Source: Methanobacteriota archaeon
GTDB taxonomy: Archaea; Thermoplasmatota; Poseidoniia; Poseidoniales; Poseidoniaceae
Direction: 5' to 3'
Assembly: GCA_002722135.1 (NCBI GenBank)
Contig: PBKJ01000013.1
Coordinates: forward strand, 34,212-96,044
Length of the DNA stretch: 61,833 bases
The translations under genes and the position numbers were made by a program. This document shows positions 33,228 through 42,267 of this stretch, piece by piece. The first letter of the stretch is position 1, and each line of letters starts with the position of its first letter. Under the pieces are notes generated by a model. The model saw only the letters and a program-made list of their open reading frames with translations, ran no database searches and was not told the DNA's origin.

Positions 33228-33920
33228 TCACGCAATGAGCGAGATGTTGGCCTTGAACATCACGACCGTCACGTCCACGGTGATCTCCTCGTCCGTGTCT
33301 TGTCCGATCGGGTCAATCCCGAGTGGAGAATTGACGTCGAGGTCAAGCTCCACCAGGAGCACGCCATCGCCCCAGCCGTCTTGCAGCCAATGCTGCATGG
33401 CTTGGTATTCGTTGGACGCAGAGATGGTGGCAGAGCGACCGTCAAAGTCAGGGTACACCTGCAACGCGAGGTCGATCGGTTGGCAACTGCTGTCTTGTCC
33501 AGAAAGGCTGCTCATCGGGCTGTTCCATTGCGCCGTCAAGCCGTTTTCGATGAGGTCGCCGGCCACAGAATCGCATTGGACGGAGATGCCTTCCTCCTCT
33601 TCAGACGTGATGGTGACGTTGATCGAACCCACGGCGTACCCCTCCGGAACGGTGACCTCAGCCATGTCAAACTCCAGGATCCTGGTCTCGTCGTCCTGCA
33701 GGGTTTCGACGGCCTGCATGGTGTAGGTTTGAACCTCAAAGGTGAGGGCCCATTCAGGGGTTTCCGAGGTGAACGTGTCGGTGGCCTGCAGGTCGCCGAC
33801 GAAGTCCACCATGGTCACCGTCATCATCACCAACGTGACGAGCAACGCCACGGCGGTCGGGACGCGCGATTCGCGCGTCACCAGCAAACTGCGCGAGGTG
33901 ATGGCCTCGTCCGAACTCAT
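33228..33920 (-). CDS. Membrane-anchored extracellular protein, unknown
   Basis: 230 residues. A short cytosolic N-terminus, one membrane segment (about 22-43, VPTAVALLVTLVMMTVTMV) and an acidic beta-rich extracellular domain with two Cys (VQCDSV, DSSCQPI) that may form a disulfide. The domain looks like a pilin-type or flagellin-type anchored protein (type IV pilin-like membrane segment starting after SRVPTAV), but the processing motif is not clear. Its start overlaps the stop of the polytopic membrane protein upstream (ATGA), so they are co-translated. Confidence 0.75.
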   Translation of the reverse strand: MSSDEAITSRSLLVTRESRVPTAVALLVTLVMMTVTMVDFVGDLQATDTFTSETPEWALTFEVQTYTMQAVETLQDDETRILEFDMAEVTVPEGYAVGSINVTITSEEEEGISVQCDSVAGDLIENGLTAQWNSPMSSLSGQDSSCQPIDLALQVYPDFDGRSATISASNEYQAMQHWLQDGWGDGVLLVELDLDVNSPLGIDPIGQDTDEEITVDVTVVMFKANISLIA

Positions 33921-35254
33921 CCCAACACCCCCAAACCGGTGAAGAGCAGCGAGACAATGAGGATGAAGACCGTCACCCCTCCGAAGACGAGGTTGAACAA
34001 GCGAGGCGAGGCAAAGTCATGTTCGATTTCGGGCAACGCGAAGTCAGGGACCGTTTCTTGGATGGAGGATGAATCGTCGATGAGGCTGTTCACAATGCGC
34101 TCTTCCCACCCGATGAAAATGCCCACCACGATGGCCAGCGCTGCGGAGGAAATCATGTCGGGGATGGGAAGGAAGGACTGAATGAGTTCGAGAATGGTCG
34201 AGGACACGATGAGCAGCATCAAGATGACGATGATCCGGATCAGCCACCGGTTTTCATCACGCTTGGTGTCCACGATGTCGTAGTGCAAGAGGATGAACAT
34301 GAACAAAATGGGCGTGTAAAGGTACACGAGCGCCTCCGAAGTGAAATCGTACCAGATGGTGTACGCGACCGGGAAGGCCTCACACTGTGTCTGGTAGCAG
34401 CTGCGCACCACGTCGAGGACGGCCACGTCGGCCAAACCCGCAACGAAGCCGATGATGAAGATGACAAAGGTCAGCACGCCGAAGGGGGAAAGGCCGACTT
34501 TGAACGACCGCCACGCCTCACCCGTGCACAACACCAGCATGGCCGTGGCTCCGAGGGTCAGCCGGGTGTTGATGCCGCCCCACGCAGCGGCTGAGATGCT
34601 CAAGCCGCTCTGAATGGATTGACGCTGGAAGAACAGGTCGTTGATCGAAAGCACCTGCGACAGCCAGTAGGTCATGGTCTCGCCGTGAATGCCGATGAGC
34701 AACAGGCCCACCACAACAGAAATTTTCCTGAGGCGTTCATCGCTGTCGCGAACTTCCGTGGTGATGAAGCGAATGTACATCGAAATCAGCACAACATAAC
34801 CTGGGATGAACAGGAAATTCTCCACCTGAAAGTGCTCGAAATTGGTCATCAGGTGCATGGCGGTAAACGCCGCACAGGCCACACACACGCCCGCGAGCAG
34901 GAACCAGAGGTCCCACTCCCTGTTGATGATGCGGAAGGGGAAGAAAAACGGAAGCAGCACCATCAGCATGTACGCCGAGGACAAAAGGAGGTTCTTGGCC
35001 GTGAACGCGAAGGTGCCTCCGACCTTGTCACGGTTCACGGCAGAGAAATCCGCCAGTGCCCCATAGCGGAATTCAAGGATGGAGGTCATGATGTAACTCA
35101 GTCCGAGGAACACCAGGATCCAACCGAGGACGCACCCGACGATCCTGTTGTTGGTTGAGGCGCCTTGACTCCTGGAGATGATGGACAGCGTGGCGATGCC
35201 CAACACGAGGTCCACCACCGCAGCGATGGGAACCATGGACTCGATTTCCACCAT
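33917..35254 (-). CDS. Polytopic membrane protein, unknown
   Basis: 445 residues with about eleven hydrophobic segments spread over the whole length and short loops, plus a cytosolic acidic insertion near 385-415 (SSSIQETVPDFALPEIEHDF). No transporter signature is recognised. The frame extends seven codons further to a TTG, but the ATG at 35254 is preferred. It overlaps the start of the anchored extracellular protein (ATGA), so the pair probably forms a membrane complex. Confidence 0.78.
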   Translation of the reverse strand: MVEIESMVPIAAVVDLVLGIATLSIISRSQGASTNNRIVGCVLGWILVFLGLSYIMTSILEFRYGALADFSAVNRDKVGGTFAFTAKNLLLSSAYMLMVLLPFFFPFRIINREWDLWFLLAGVCVACAAFTAMHLMTNFEHFQVENFLFIPGYVVLISMYIRFITTEVRDSDERLRKISVVVGLLLIGIHGETMTYWLSQVLSINDLFFQRQSIQSGLSISAAAWGGINTRLTLGATAMLVLCTGEAWRSFKVGLSPFGVLTFVIFIIGFVAGLADVAVLDVVRSCYQTQCEAFPVAYTIWYDFTSEALVYLYTPILFMFILLHYDIVDTKRDENRWLIRIIVILMLLIVSSTILELIQSFLPIPDMISSAALAIVVGIFIGWEERIVNSLIDDSSSIQETVPDFALPEIEHDFASPRLFNLVFGGVTVFILIVSLLFTGLGVLG

Positions 35255-35347
35255 GCTGGGGAGTGAACCCTTCAACTCATAGCCGTTCCGTCGAAGGGGA
35301 ACAAGGGCGGCACAAATTCCTGCGAATCGGCAACGGGCGATGTCGCA

Positions 35348-36736
35348 TCAAGCCCAAGACCATGCCGCGGTGACCACGAGATGCCACCCGTCGTCGACCG
35401 GCTTCAAGTACGGCAGGCCCAACTCGAACCCGCCCCCCTTGATTTCATCAAACACCTGAGGCAGTGCTTCGTCCACACCCTCCACCATGCGCTGTCCGCG
35501 CACGAGCGCCATGCTGATTGGCGTCATGTCCGAGGCGAGGTCCATGATCCGGACGACCGAACCGTCCTCGATGGAGCGAACCTCCAGAAGGCCCCGCTTG
35601 TAGCCGACGCCGACTTCAGCGCCGTCTTCGGCGATGCCAAGGGCCATCATGGTCCCATCAACCTGCACGTCGAAACCGCCGCCGTTGGCGAAATTTACCA
35701 TCCGCAGCCAGCCGTCCCGTCCGGCGCTCACCAACAGGTCGTCCGCATGAGACATCGCGATCACCTTGCTGCCGGTGATGACGTCCACGGAGCGTTCCGG
35801 GACGTCGTCTTCGGAGAGGGGAACGACAAGGGTCACGGGATCGAGACCACCGCACGCCAGCCATGCCCCGTCCGCGCTGAAGGAAAAGGCGTCCAGCACC
35901 GACCCGTGGTCAAGCGTGTGCACCACCTCACTGTCCTGAACCCGGAAGAGGCGGAGCGTCGGCTGAATACCGTTGAGCCCCTGGGCGCCAACCGCGAGAT
36001 GGGTTCCGTCGGGAGAATACCGCACCGCGGCCACGCGCTTCTCCTGCTGTGATTCGAGGGTCACGTGCCCGCTGAGCAGGTCGTGCACGGTCAGTCCGCC
36101 CGCGGTGGTGCCGACCGCGAGGTGTTCGCCTGACGGTGAGAAGCCCAAGGCGGAAATCGGATCGTCGACCTCGAGTTCACCGAGGAGTTCACCGGTCGCA
36201 ATTGAGATGACTTTGACCGTGCGGTCAAGCGAACCGCTGGCCACCATGGTGCCGTCCAGCGAACCGCAGAGGGCCGTGCACCAGTTTCGATGGAGCGCGA
36301 GGTCGTGCTGCACCGACCCGCTCAGTGCGTCGATGAGATGGACGTGCCCTTGTTCATCGCCCATGGCGACCTGCGTGAAGGTGTGGATCAACAGGTCCTC
36401 GTCGACCTCCACAGCGATGTCGCACTGACCAGCATCACCCTGCTGTTTGGTCTCCAATTCAAGCACCTCAAGCGCGCGGTCGCGGAAGCGCTCGACGAGG
36501 TGGTCGATGCGACCTTGGCGGTCGGCCGTGGCCTCGATTTGTGCACGACGATCGGCATCAGATTCCTCCTCACGCCTGGCCTGCTGAAGGCTGCGGAGGC
36601 GAGCAAAATCGCTCTCGACGACCTCCTTCTTCTTGTCCGAAGCACCACGGAGGAATCCGAAGAGCGGACGCTTTGCTGGTGCGTCCTCGTCGTCCTTCGC
36701 CATGGTGACCGGAGGTTCCTCAAGGCGATTCGACAT
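35348..36736 (-). CDS. WD40-like beta-propeller protein
   Basis: 462 residues from the ATG at 36736; a second ATG at 36703 could be the start. A charged helical N-terminus (~30-105, coiled-coil-like) is followed by about seven WD-type blades: ALCGSLDGTMVASGSLDRTVKV-like segments (S-x-D-G-x-x-x-A-S-G-S-x-D) repeat at roughly 40-residue spacing through residue 400. Such proteins are scaffolds for complexes. It lies 11 bases downstream of purA on the same strand. The partner is unknown. It is soluble and presumably cytosolic. Confidence 0.8.
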   Translation of the reverse strand: MSNRLEEPPVTMAKDDEDAPAKRPLFGFLRGASDKKKEVVESDFARLRSLQQARREEESDADRRAQIEATADRQGRIDHLVERFRDRALEVLELETKQQGDAGQCDIAVEVDEDLLIHTFTQVAMGDEQGHVHLIDALSGSVQHDLALHRNWCTALCGSLDGTMVASGSLDRTVKVISIATGELLGELEVDDPISALGFSPSGEHLAVGTTAGGLTVHDLLSGHVTLESQQEKRVAAVRYSPDGTHLAVGAQGLNGIQPTLRLFRVQDSEVVHTLDHGSVLDAFSFSADGAWLACGGLDPVTLVVPLSEDDVPERSVDVITGSKVIAMSHADDLLVSAGRDGWLRMVNFANGGGFDVQVDGTMMALGIAEDGAEVGVGYKRGLLEVRSIEDGSVVRIMDLASDMTPISMALVRGQRMVEGVDEALPQVFDEIKGGGFELGLPYLKPVDDGWHLVVTAAWSWA

Positions 36737-36747
36737 CAAAGCGTCGG

Positions 36748-38049
36748 TCAGCGACGGTCGATGGTCGCGTCACGGTCTGGGCCCACGCCGACGCTCGATA
36801 CGGTGACGCCGGTCAGGGCTTCGAGGCGCGCGATGTAGTCTTGGGCGGCCTGAGGGAGCGCGGCGAAGCCGACGCCGTTTGCGTTGGCGTTGCGCGCCAA
36901 GTCGAGCCAACCCTCGTCGGTCATGGCCTCGAAGCCGGGCATGTCGAGGTAGATCGGTTCGCAGCGGGCAAGCGCAGAGGCACTTGCAGGCATCTCGGTG
37001 ACGTCATGGCCGTCGAGGCGGTAGCCGACGCAGATGCGGAGCGTATCGAGGCCTCCGAGCACGTCGAGCTTCGTCAGAGCGAGCGAGGTGAAGCCGTTCA
37101 CACGCTGGGCGTGCCGCATCACGACGGCATCAAACCAGCCGCATCGTCGCTTGCGACCGGTCGTGGTGCCGAACTCGTGGCCGACCGTTCCGAGGTGGTG
37201 GCCGACCTCGTCCTCGAGTTCGGTGGGCATGGCGCCGTTGCCGACCCGGGTGATGTAGGCCTTCGTGATCCCGATGACCTCGTCCACGTGACCGGGGTGA
37301 ATGCCGGCGCCATGGGTGGCGTTGCCACGGGAGGTGACCGAGGAGGTCACGAAGGGGTAGGTGCCTTGATCGATGTCGAGGAGGCAACCTTGGGCTCCTT
37401 CGAGGATGATGCGCTCTCCCAGCGACAGGGCGTGGTCGAGCATGAGGCCGGTGTTGGCGATGGAGGAGGCGTAGGTGGCGTTGACCCACGCGAGGTCCTC
37501 GTGCAGGCTGCTCGCCGTAATCGGCTCGTCCAAACCACCCGCGGCAAGCGAGGCGGTCATGCGCTCGGCCATCGCCGACAAGGCCGCGTCGTCCGCGAGC
37601 AGTTCAACGACGTCACCAAAGCGGACGCCGATACGGTTGATCTTGTCCGCGTAAGTCGGCCCAATGCCGCGACCGGTGGTCCCGATGACGGTGTCCAAAC
37701 CGTCCAACAACCGGTGGTAACGGAGAATGATGTGAGCACGCTCGGAGATGAACAGACGGTGCCCACGGACCTCTTGGCCGGTCTCAGCGGTCCAGCCTTG
37801 CAACTCCTGGTCGAGGACCCACGGATCGATCACCATGCCGTCACCAAGGACCAGCCTGCAGTCTTCGCGGGTGATGCCCGAGGGAAGCAGGTGGAACTTG
37901 AGCACGCGCTCACCAAGCACCACCGTGTGACCTGCGTTGTTGCCGCCCTGAAAGCGGGCCACCATGCTCGCGCCTTCGGCCAGCCGGTCCACCAGCTTGC
38001 CTTTGCCCTCGTCGCCCCATTGCGCACCTAAGACGACGGTCGCTGGCAT
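36748..38049 (-). CDS. purA: Adenylosuccinate synthetase
   Basis: 433 residues. It joins IMP and aspartate with GTP to make adenylosuccinate, the first committed step to AMP. The GTP-binding and catalytic start is LGAQWGDEGKGK (residue ~6), GGNNAGHTV binds IMP, GRGIGPTYADK and TRVGNGAMPTE are further signatures, and NKxD-type recognition appears as LTKLDVL. Length is standard. The ATG at 38049 has GGAGTGA six bases upstream and fits the conserved N-terminus better than in-frame codons further up. Confidence 0.95.
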   Translation of the reverse strand: MPATVVLGAQWGDEGKGKLVDRLAEGASMVARFQGGNNAGHTVVLGERVLKFHLLPSGITREDCRLVLGDGMVIDPWVLDQELQGWTAETGQEVRGHRLFISERAHIILRYHRLLDGLDTVIGTTGRGIGPTYADKINRIGVRFGDVVELLADDAALSAMAERMTASLAAGGLDEPITASSLHEDLAWVNATYASSIANTGLMLDHALSLGERIILEGAQGCLLDIDQGTYPFVTSSVTSRGNATHGAGIHPGHVDEVIGITKAYITRVGNGAMPTELEDEVGHHLGTVGHEFGTTTGRKRRCGWFDAVVMRHAQRVNGFTSLALTKLDVLGGLDTLRICVGYRLDGHDVTEMPASASALARCEPIYLDMPGFEAMTDEGWLDLARNANANGVGFAALPQAAQDYIARLEALTGVTVSSVGVGPDRDATIDRR

Positions 38050-38094
38050 GTGCTCACTCCGAATCGAGGTCGGCATGACCGCTCCATCAACCTG

Positions 38095-38111
38095 CCTGAG
38101 TCGACCTCAGG
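38095..38111. promoter_or_regulatory. Inverted repeat in purA-tfb intergenic region (1)
   Basis: CCTGAG-TCGAC-CTCAGG has perfect 6-base arms and lies 46 bases upstream of the purA start codon. It may be an operator or the remains of a hairpin at the 5' end of the purA message. Confidence 0.4.
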
Positions 38112-38155
38112 AGAATGTGGTACTGAGATTTAACAAGGTTCACCGTTTCTGCAGT

Positions 38156-38172
38156 GGTGCAATTGTTGCACC
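38156..38172. promoter_or_regulatory. Inverted repeat in purA-tfb intergenic region (2)
   Basis: GGTGCAA-TTG-TTGCACC has perfect 7-base arms around a 3-base centre, about 60 bases upstream of the tfb TATA box and about 110 bases upstream of purA. The shape fits a dimeric regulator binding site. Confidence 0.5.
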
Positions 38173-38231
38173 GATTTGGAAGGGAAACGCACACAGCCTT
38201 CGGATTCTGTATGCCCCGTTCGGACGCACAA

Positions 38232-38238
38232 TTATATA
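38232..38238 (+). promoter_or_regulatory. TATA box of tfb
   Basis: TTATATA in CACAATTATATACTCTGG is the clearest TATA box in the window. It predicts a start of transcription near 38258, followed by AAGGAG at 38261-38266 and the TTG start codon at 38275. Confidence 0.7.
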
Positions 38239-38274
38239 CTCTGGAAAACCACTAATGAACAAGGAGTTGAGAAG

Positions 38275-39246
38275 TTGGACCGCACCCGCCCATTCAATCA
38301 AGCCCAAAACAAGCCACGTCGCACCCTCGACGGCCATTCTGCGCCGTGCGAAGACTGTGGCGCTGTGGACTGGCACATGGACATGAGCCGTGGCGAAGTG
38401 GTCTGCAACGTCTGTGGCCTCATCGCCGACGACAACCTCATCGATCCTGGTGCAGAGTGGACCAACCGGGACCGCGGTGAAGACCGCGCCCGCACAGGAG
38501 CGCCGATGACCAACCGGCTTGCTGACCGCGGATTGAACACCAGCATCGATGCACGGGACCTGTCCTCGGGCTCGGCCGCCTCTCATGGCATGAGCGCACA
38601 GGCACGCCGAGACTGGCGGCGACGCCGCGTGATCGACGAGCGATCCAAGACCCGTCGTTCCCGAGAGCGAAACCTCGTCAAGGCCAACCAGTTCATCCGA
38701 GACCGTTCGGGGCTCCCCATCTCCCTTCAGGAAGAAGTGGCCCGTCTCTACCGGCACCTCTCTTCCAAGGGATTCGTGACCGGACGCTCCATCGCCGGCG
38801 TGACCGCTGCGTGCACCTACCTTGTGGCGCGGGAGGAACGCTTGCCCCGTCAGATTCCTGAGTTGTGCGAATCCTTTGGCGTGGACGAGAAGGAGCTTTC
38901 CCGCTTGATCCGCAAAGCATCCCGTGAACTCAACCTGCACCGCGTGAGCGGCCCAGATCAGTACTTTGACCGCTTCATCAACGACCTCGGCTTGCCGCCC
39001 TCCTTCCGCCTCAACGTGGACGAAATTTGGAACAGAATAGCCCCTCACGATGAAGTCTGGCAGGGCAAGAAGCCAATGGGCGTCGCTGCGGCCATCATCT
39101 ACCAAGCCTCGCAAACCTCGGAGACACCACGCACCCAATCTGAGATTTGCCGCATCGCAAACGTCTCTGAAGTGACGCTCCGTGGCTTGGTTCGCATCAT
39201 CAACGAAACACTGGTGCTGCTGGACCGGATGGAAGAGCGCTCCTGA
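38275..39246 (+). CDS. tfb: Transcription factor B (TFB/TFIIB homologue)
   Basis: 323 residues from a TTG at 38275 with AAGGAG eight bases upstream and a TATA box 40 bases upstream; no in-frame ATG lies between promoter and zinc ribbon. The zinc ribbon has C25, C28, C44 and C47 (CEDCGAVDW..., VVCNVCG). The B-reader region follows (DPGAEWTNRDRGEDRAR, then RLADRGLNTSI), then two cyclin folds (about 130-220 and 225-320; GRSIAGVTAACTYLVAR and KPMGVAAAIIYQA). It recruits RNA polymerase to TBP-bound promoters. A second, divergent TFB-like gene lies at 59638. Confidence 0.95.
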   Translation: MDRTRPFNQAQNKPRRTLDGHSAPCEDCGAVDWHMDMSRGEVVCNVCGLIADDNLIDPGAEWTNRDRGEDRARTGAPMTNRLADRGLNTSIDARDLSSGSAASHGMSAQARRDWRRRRVIDERSKTRRSRERNLVKANQFIRDRSGLPISLQEEVARLYRHLSSKGFVTGRSIAGVTAACTYLVAREERLPRQIPELCESFGVDEKELSRLIRKASRELNLHRVSGPDQYFDRFINDLGLPPSFRLNVDEIWNRIAPHDEVWQGKKPMGVAAAIIYQASQTSETPRTQSEICRIANVSEVTLRGLVRIINETLVLLDRMEERS

Positions 39247-39289
39247 ACAGCGTCCGAACCTTCTTGTGTCGGGCACATGACCCGATTGC

Positions 39290-39556
39290 ATGGGCTTCAA
39301 GGCACGCGCAAGGGCCAACAAAGCGAAGACCGGTGATGATGAGAAAAAGAAGGACGCAAAAACGGGGAAGGAGCCCTGTGGCGTCAACGGCTGCGAGGGC
39401 TGGGCGGACAGCACCATGGGTGGCCGATCCTTGTCGGTCACCGACGCGGAAGACATGTGGGGCAAATCCGTCGTGGTCCGAAAGAACCGCGTCCGCGTCT
39501 GCAAATCGTGCTACCGTTCGTGGAAAAAGACGAACAAGCAGGACGAATACTACTGA
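39290..39556 (+). CDS. Small basic protein with two Cys pairs
   Basis: 88 residues. A Lys-rich N-terminus (KARARANKAKTGDDEKKK) precedes two Cys pairs, CGVNGC at about 30-35 and CKSC at about 71-74, that could bind one zinc ion. The C-terminus is basic (YRSWKKTNKQDEYY). The composition suggests nucleic acid or ribosome binding. No family is recognised. The ATG at 39290 follows tfb after 43 bases. Confidence 0.7.
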   Translation: MGFKARARANKAKTGDDEKKKDAKTGKEPCGVNGCEGWADSTMGGRSLSVTDAEDMWGKSVVVRKNRVRVCKSCYRSWKKTNKQDEYY

Positions 39557-39577
39557 TCCCTTCACTTTCAGTTTCAC

Positions 39578-39601
39578 ACCTACCCCCTCGAAAAGGTAGG
39601 T
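39578..39601. promoter_or_regulatory. Inverted repeat between 39290 and 39628 genes
   Basis: ACCTACC at 39578-39584 and GGTAGGT at 39595-39601 form perfect 7-base arms around a 10-base loop. It lies 27 bases before the next start codon and could be a hairpin in the leader, an operator or a terminator of the upstream gene. Confidence 0.4.
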
Positions 39602-39627
39602 CAACCCCCGGCGTTCAGTTCCGAGGT

Positions 39628-40200
39628 ATGCGCAGCAAAACCGTCGTTCGTTCCCTCATCAGTGGACACACCACCGTCGTCGCTCACGACGACGGTTCGA
39701 TCAACCTCCGCGTCCCTGGTCACCGCGAGCGCCGCGTGACCATCGCCTCAATCCCAAGCGTCTTGTTGACGATGCCGAACCGCCAAGGCCAGGATGTTCT
39801 CCTGGTCGGCGATGCTCATGGCCGGCTCCACGTGATCCCCATGGAACTCGCCACGGTCGCCGCCCGCATCGACCTCAATGCCGGTCGAATTCGAGCGCTG
39901 GCCGCGAGCCCGACGGAACGTGGTGATGTGATGGTGGCCACCTCAAACGGCACGGTTGCCGTGGTGGACCTCGAGGCAGAAACCTCCAGCACCCTCGCCC
40001 ACATGGATGGCCCAGTCGCATCGTTGCGTGTTGGCGAGGACGCCATCGTTGCCACCGTGCGTGGTACGCACGTGACGCTTGACTGGCAAGGGACGACGCT
40101 CGACACGCAGGTCCCAGTCCGGCCAACCGCACGTCGCTATCCCCGTCGACGCAGCACGTTGGTCGTTGGACCCGACCATCGTCTCATTGCGCCGATGTGA
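39628..40200 (+). CDS. Partial beta-propeller-like protein
   Basis: 190 residues from the ATG at 39628. Three to four WD/PQQ-like blades are recognisable: VVAHDDGSINLRVPGHRERR, LLVGDAHGRLHVIPME, MVATSNGTVAVVDLEAE, AIVATVRGTHVTLDWQG. That is too few for a closed propeller, so it may dimerise or pair with another blade protein. The C-terminus is Arg-rich (RPTARRYPRRRSTL). It stops exactly where the convergent metallo-beta-lactamase-like gene ends. Function unknown. Confidence 0.7.
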   Translation: MRSKTVVRSLISGHTTVVAHDDGSINLRVPGHRERRVTIASIPSVLLTMPNRQGQDVLLVGDAHGRLHVIPMELATVAARIDLNAGRIRALAASPTERGDVMVATSNGTVAVVDLEAETSSTLAHMDGPVASLRVGEDAIVATVRGTHVTLDWQGTTLDTQVPVRPTARRYPRRRSTLVVGPDHRLIAPM

Positions 40201-40971
40201 TCATGCGGACGGCTGTTCGCGCTCTTCAAGCGGCCACGGATCCCTTGGGGTCAACCACAGCGCAGACGGAGCTGGCCTGGCCCAACCTCGCGGTTTTCGA
40301 CCGTCGTCCTCGAGCACCGATTGAAAGTGCTCCACGTGACGGATGAGCACATCGCGCACGTGCTGCGCCCCACGGATAGCAGGACCACGCATGGGCACCA
40401 AGGCTTCGAGGTCAAGCGAGAGCAGACGCGTGAGGCTGGCCACGTGGTCCAGCAAAGAGGCGCCAGGCAAATCCAGCCGTGCAGGAAGGTCAGCCCGTGG
40501 CAGCGCGGCTCCGACGACCACTGTCGAGCGGTCCTCGACCAGGAAACCGAGTCCCTCTGGCGCATGCCCTGGCAGGGCAATGGCCTGCACGCCACCGTCG
40601 CCAAGGGCGATCATGTCCATGTCGGCCACAGGCTCCGCGCGGACTGCGGGCATGTCCGAGTCGTAACGGTTGGCCCATGTGGAGAAGAAATCGCCTGTTT
40701 CCAGTGCGGCCACACCGGCCTCGCCCACGTGGACGCGCAGGCCTGGCCACCGTTCGACAAAATGAGCGGCCGCACCCGAAAACGGATACCTGCGGCTGGT
40801 TAACAGCAGATGCTCGGGTTGCACCGCTTCGTCGATCAACCCCAAAATGCGCTCCACCTGAAGCGCCTGGTACCACGACGTGCCTGCATCGATGAGCACC
40901 ACGGAGGCCTCACCCTGAACCACGACGCAATTCGCGTCGTGGTGGATGCCCGGCAGGCGCGTCATCCGCAT
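40201..40971 (-). CDS. Metallo-beta-lactamase-fold protein with lost metal ligands
   Basis: 256 residues. The fold start is seen in [18 protein letters not shown] (D28) and in the downstream [20 protein letters not shown], which match MBL hydrolases such as glyoxalase II. The canonical THxHxDH at 58-64 reads TSRRYPF, so three His and the Asp are all replaced (S59, R61, P63, F64). A hydrolase depending on two zinc ions is therefore unlikely and the protein is probably a pseudoenzyme with a binding or regulatory role. The gene is intact with no frameshift. It ends directly next to the convergent gene at 40200. Confidence 0.8.
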   Translation of the reverse strand: MRMTRLPGIHHDANCVVVQGEASVVLIDAGTSWYQALQVERILGLIDEAVQPEHLLLTSRRYPFSGAAAHFVERWPGLRVHVGEAGVAALETGDFFSTWANRYDSDMPAVRAEPVADMDMIALGDGGVQAIALPGHAPEGLGFLVEDRSTVVVGAALPRADLPARLDLPGASLLDHVASLTRLLSLDLEALVPMRGPAIRGAQHVRDVLIRHVEHFQSVLEDDGRKPRGWARPAPSALWLTPRDPWPLEEREQPSA

Positions 40972-41035
40972 GCCCTTCCATCGGGAGACGGGGCTTCAAC
41001 GCTCGCTTCACGGTCACAAGTGGGCTGCGGTGCGC

Positions 41036-41043
41036 TCAAATAG
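41036..41043 (+). promoter_or_regulatory. TATA-like box upstream of L40e
   Basis: TCAAATAG followed by GGGG lies about 24 bases before the L40e ATG at 41064, which would give a leaderless or near-leaderless message. The same AAATAGGG string occurs upstream of the TFB-like gene at 59638. Confidence 0.45.
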
Positions 41044-41063
41044 GGGGAGACGGTCGCCGGCTC

Positions 41064-41213
41064 ATGGCTCGCTTTCCTGAGGCCGAGGCACGCATGCTGC
41101 ATCGCAAGATCTGCATGAAGTGCAACGCCCGCAACGCGATGCGAGCCACCCGCTGCCGCAAGTGCGGCTACAAGGGCCTGCGCCCCAAGAACGTGGAGCG
41201 CCGCGGACCCTGA
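41064..41213 (+). CDS. rpl40e: Ribosomal protein L40e
   Basis: 49 residues, easily missed because of its size. It contains the zinc-binding pattern CMKCNARN (C18, C21) and [12 protein letters not shown] (C33, C36), preceded by [11 protein letters not shown] and ending in VERRGP, exactly the archaeal L40e pattern. It is a component of the large ribosomal subunit. It is flanked by minus-strand genes on both sides and appears to have its own promoter. Confidence 0.95.
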   Translation: MARFPEAEARMLHRKICMKCNARNAMRATRCRKCGYKGLRPKNVERRGP

Positions 41214-41223
41214 TCAGCAGGCC

Positions 41224-42228
41224 TCAGACCAGGGGTGCAAAGAGCAACCCTGCCACATCACCGAGCACAAGAGCGGCGACGCAGGCTGGCCACAACACGA
41301 CGAGCAGCGGCACTTTGCGGGTGACCCACACACGTTCCACCTCAAGCGCCTCCAGCGCCATGATGGCGTCATCAAGGGCCTCCTCGGTCGGCGTGCGACG
41401 TGGTGCGCGAACGCGATGCACCACCCGATCGACGCCGTCAAGGCCGGACTCCACGCCTGAGAGCATCCAAACGTGGGCGTCCTTGACCGCGTGCAACGGC
41501 ATGCGTTCTGCGTGGAAGGCATGTCGAAGATCGCCGAGACCTTTGAGGTCGCCACGAAGGGCGTTCCGAACAAGGTTCGTCGGCGGAATGAGCAGGAAGG
41601 CCAGACCTCCCCAAAGGAGAATGGACAACGCGGGTGGCAAGGCCAGGACAACGGTGCTGTCCGAGGACAACCACGTGATGGCCCCCCACGTAGGGAGGAG
41701 CATGGCCACCCACATCAGGGCCTTGGCGTCCGCGCCACCGTGCAGCAAACGAAGGCGCCACGCAAGGTCGATCACCACGAGGACCAACGTCACCGCCACC
41801 AGTTCCCACCACAGGGCTTGGGCGCCTTCGAGGTTCCACAAAACGAGGTCAATGGGTTCCACTGAGGCGTGCATTTGAGCGCCCCAAACCAGCCCCACGA
41901 GCGCGAGCAAGTAGGCCAGAACCGCAGCGAGGTCGAGTTTGGAACCGGCACGTAGGTCGGACAAACTCGGTCGCCCAATCACGGCTCCACTGGCGTAGGC
42001 CCATGGCAGCAACAACGTGAGCCAAACCGCGGTATCGGCTCCCCTGACCGCGAGGTCGAGGACCCACAGCAACAGCACAGGCTGGCTCCACACGATCCAG
42101 TGACGGTTCGGAACGCGGCGGTCGAGGTGGTCCAGCCACGCCGCGACGCCCATCCCTGCCAACAAGGTGGCCCCCCGGGCCACAGCGATGACGTGCGCCG
42201 CCTGAACGTCCACAAACCGCGACGACAC
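41224..42228 (-). CDS. Polytopic membrane protein, unknown
   Basis: About 334 residues from a GTG at 42228 (GTG at 42234 and ATG at 42261 are alternatives). Around seven to eight hydrophobic segments rich in Trp and Leu occupy the first 230 residues and the C-terminus. Between them is a cytosolic stretch (~240-300) with GDLKGLGDLRHAFHAERM, and VRAPRRTPTEEALDDAIMAL. No family is recognised. It is divergent from the UPF0147 gene with at most ~40 bases between start codons, so the promoters must be very compact. The stop lies 11 bases past the L40e stop (convergent). Confidence 0.7.
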   Translation of the reverse strand: MSSRFVDVQAAHVIAVARGATLLAGMGVAAWLDHLDRRVPNRHWIVWSQPVLLLWVLDLAVRGADTAVWLTLLLPWAYASGAVIGRPSLSDLRAGSKLDLAAVLAYLLALVGLVWGAQMHASVEPIDLVLWNLEGAQALWWELVAVTLVLVVIDLAWRLRLLHGGADAKALMWVAMLLPTWGAITWLSSDSTVVLALPPALSILLWGGLAFLLIPPTNLVRNALRGDLKGLGDLRHAFHAERMPLHAVKDAHVWMLSGVESGLDGVDRVVHRVRAPRRTPTEEALDDAIMALEALEVERVWVTRKVPLLVVLWPACVAALVLGDVAGLLFAPLV

Positions 42229-42267
42229 AATCACCTTATAGCGGGCCCGCTGGAGAATCATCGGGAC

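Noticed and set aside
33192-34181. 329-codon plus-strand frame
   Set aside because: Shadow of two minus-strand membrane protein genes with matching ATGA overlap; composition is Arg/His-rich.
38255-38386. ATG 20 bases after the tfb TATA box, giving a 43-codon frame
   Set aside because: It is out of frame with TFB and has no recognisable product; the TTG at 38275 with AAGGAG upstream starts the complete zinc ribbon.
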